Shown piece by piece: positions 61,916 through 62,656 of a stretch of DNA of 62,656 nt. The notes beneath the pieces are model-generated. The model had not been told where the DNA came from. It was given only the letters and a program-made list of their open reading frames with translations, and did no database searches. Within the stretch, counting starts at the first letter, position 1, and every line of letters starts with the position of its first letter. The stretch covers positions 1-62,656 of the forward strand of contig CAJTFX010000028.1 in assembly GCA_910575555.1 (NCBI GenBank). The letters are read 5' to 3'. The position numbers and the translations under genes are program-made. The DNA comes from Lachnospiraceae bacterium (GTDB lineage Bacteria; Bacillota; Clostridia; Lachnospirales; Lachnospiraceae).

Positions 61916-62541
61916 CTATTTTGATATTTCTAATGGCGGTTTGGTTGATCCGTCATTCTTCAGCCGCTCATAATCCTTTGTCATTTCTCTATGCTTTTCA
62001 TTTTTTATCATAACGGAAAGGATAAATACCCTGCCGTCTATCTTATAATCCATTGTGCCTTGATAGTTCCCGGCCGTATTTTTGATGTTTGCAAGCCCTA
62101 TTCCGTGTACTTTTTTGTCTGCTTTATCTGTTTCGGGAAGCCCCGACTGCCCTTTCCGTTTCAGCGTCCCGTCAAAACTGTTTTCTATCTTGAAAATTAA
62201 CAGGTTATCTTTCCTGACAGATGACAGCCGGATAAAGGTTTTAGCTTCCGGCTCTTTTTCTTTCAGCTTCCGGCAGGCTTCCATTGCATTATCCAAAGCA
62301 TTGCCTAAAATAACGCCTAAATCGTAACTCCGGATCACCAGATCAGAGGGGAGAAGCAGTTTCTTTACATCAAACTGCAAGTCCGGGGCAATGCGCAGCG
62401 CTTCATGGTATTTCATGTTGAGCAGCGTGTCAATCACGCTGTTTCCCGTCTTAAAAGAAAAGTCCAGACTGTCAAAAGTCTGGTTCAGTTCTGACAGATA
62501 GGTTTGCAGTTCTTCATTTTCACTTTCTCCCTTTTCAGCGG
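61916..62541 (-). pseudogene. GHKL sensor histidine kinase, cut by an insertion sequence
   Basis: The frame is open from the insertion-sequence edge (62541) to the stop. It carries a coiled segment (ENEELQTYLSELNQTF), then the GHKL ATPase domain with GNSVIDTLLNMKYHEAL, the N box DLGVILGNALDNAMEACRKL and the G box GIGLANIKNTAGNYQG. This matches AgrC/VirS-like peptide-sensing kinases, whose ~200-residue membrane sensor part should precede it. That part is missing because the 115-bp repeat starts right there. Without a sensor or a promoter the remnant is presumably inactive. No response regulator lies in the window. Confidence 0.8.
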
Positions 62542-62656
62542 GGTAGTGTCAAATCCTACCTGATTTTTTGTTACTCAAACCTTGATTTTATGGGAGTTTG
62601 CAAATAAAAGAGCATTGACCTCCCTTTTTATGGTATAATGTCAATCGCCAAACCAA
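62542..62656. mobile_element. Terminal part of an insertion sequence (right copy)
   Basis: This is the inverted copy of 3-117. Reading outward it starts GGTAGTGTCAAATCCTACC and holds TTGACC and TATAAT (spacing 13, short for a promoter). It truncates the sensor kinase gene. The element continues beyond the window. Confidence 0.6.

Overview
The window looks like a draft-genome contig from a Clostridia member, most probably Lachnospiraceae. The evidence is the gene families (DUF6033, DUF1836, DUF711 plus ACT pair, NBP35-type Mrp with a Cys-rich N-terminus, GH94 and permuted GH3 enzymes, FtsA-like protein next to coaE and polA), strong GGAGG ribosome sites, a T-box and a cobalamin riboswitch. Both ends carry the same 115-bp sequence in inverted orientation (3-117 and 62542-62656). 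These are probably the ends of two insertion-sequence copies at which the assembly stopped.

Layout. 1-2200: a decayed xylan locus, with a GH43 xylosidase pseudogene (interrupted by a 155-bp MITE and carrying a nonsense codon and a frameshift) and an AEC transporter stub. 2229-8684: housekeeping genes (rlmD, pcrA, DUF1836, a TrpR-like repressor, a PHP phosphatase). 8839-9930: an orphan NMT1/ThiY-like binding lipoprotein. 10083-18496 (minus): a compact Tad/Flp-like secretion or pilus operon with one ATPase, one double-domain platform protein, a TadE-like pseudopilin, three tiny pilin-like peptides without leaders, two anchored accessory proteins and a large InlB-repeat surface protein. 18850-24055: Mrp, an Ig-like (Big_2) secreted protein and a TrpXYZ-like ABC transporter behind a T-box. 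24530-28606: an ECF cobalt transporter split into cbiQ-cbiO-HD and a riboswitch-controlled cbiM-cbiN. 28778-43378: ung, hisF, hisH, a large acidic/basic membrane protein, DUF711 plus ACT, an MBL hydrolase, a CoaE-FtsA-like fusion, polA and an aminopeptidase P. 43521-43603: tRNA-Leu(CAA). 44920-57243: a beta-glucoside utilisation locus, with an ABC importer and permuted GH3 on minus, two tandem GH94 phosphorylases on plus, and an AraC regulator; a long inverted repeat lies in the divergent promoter. 57341-62541: miscellaneous small genes (sce7726, CbrC, GNAT, XRE, DUF1848, DUF6033) and a GHKL sensor kinase cut by the right-hand insertion sequence.

How the parts work together. The beta-glucoside locus is a coherent pathway: capture and import of an oligosaccharide, then phosphorolysis by GH94 or hydrolysis by GH3. 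The Tad-like operon has the ATPase and platform needed to assemble a thin surface fibre, and the InlB-repeat protein is a natural candidate adhesin. At least three families of dispersed palindromic sequences (a 155-bp MITE, an ACAATATATGGTTGTG hairpin, and a 254-bp palindrome seen here once) sit between genes, and one copy of the first has destroyed a gene.

The strongest candidates for something undescribed are the reduced Tad-like operon with its leaderless mini-pilins, the CoaE-FtsA-like fusion that keeps an internal ribosome site, the MITE family, and the 254-bp palindrome. All function calls are from reading the sequence; no database search was run.
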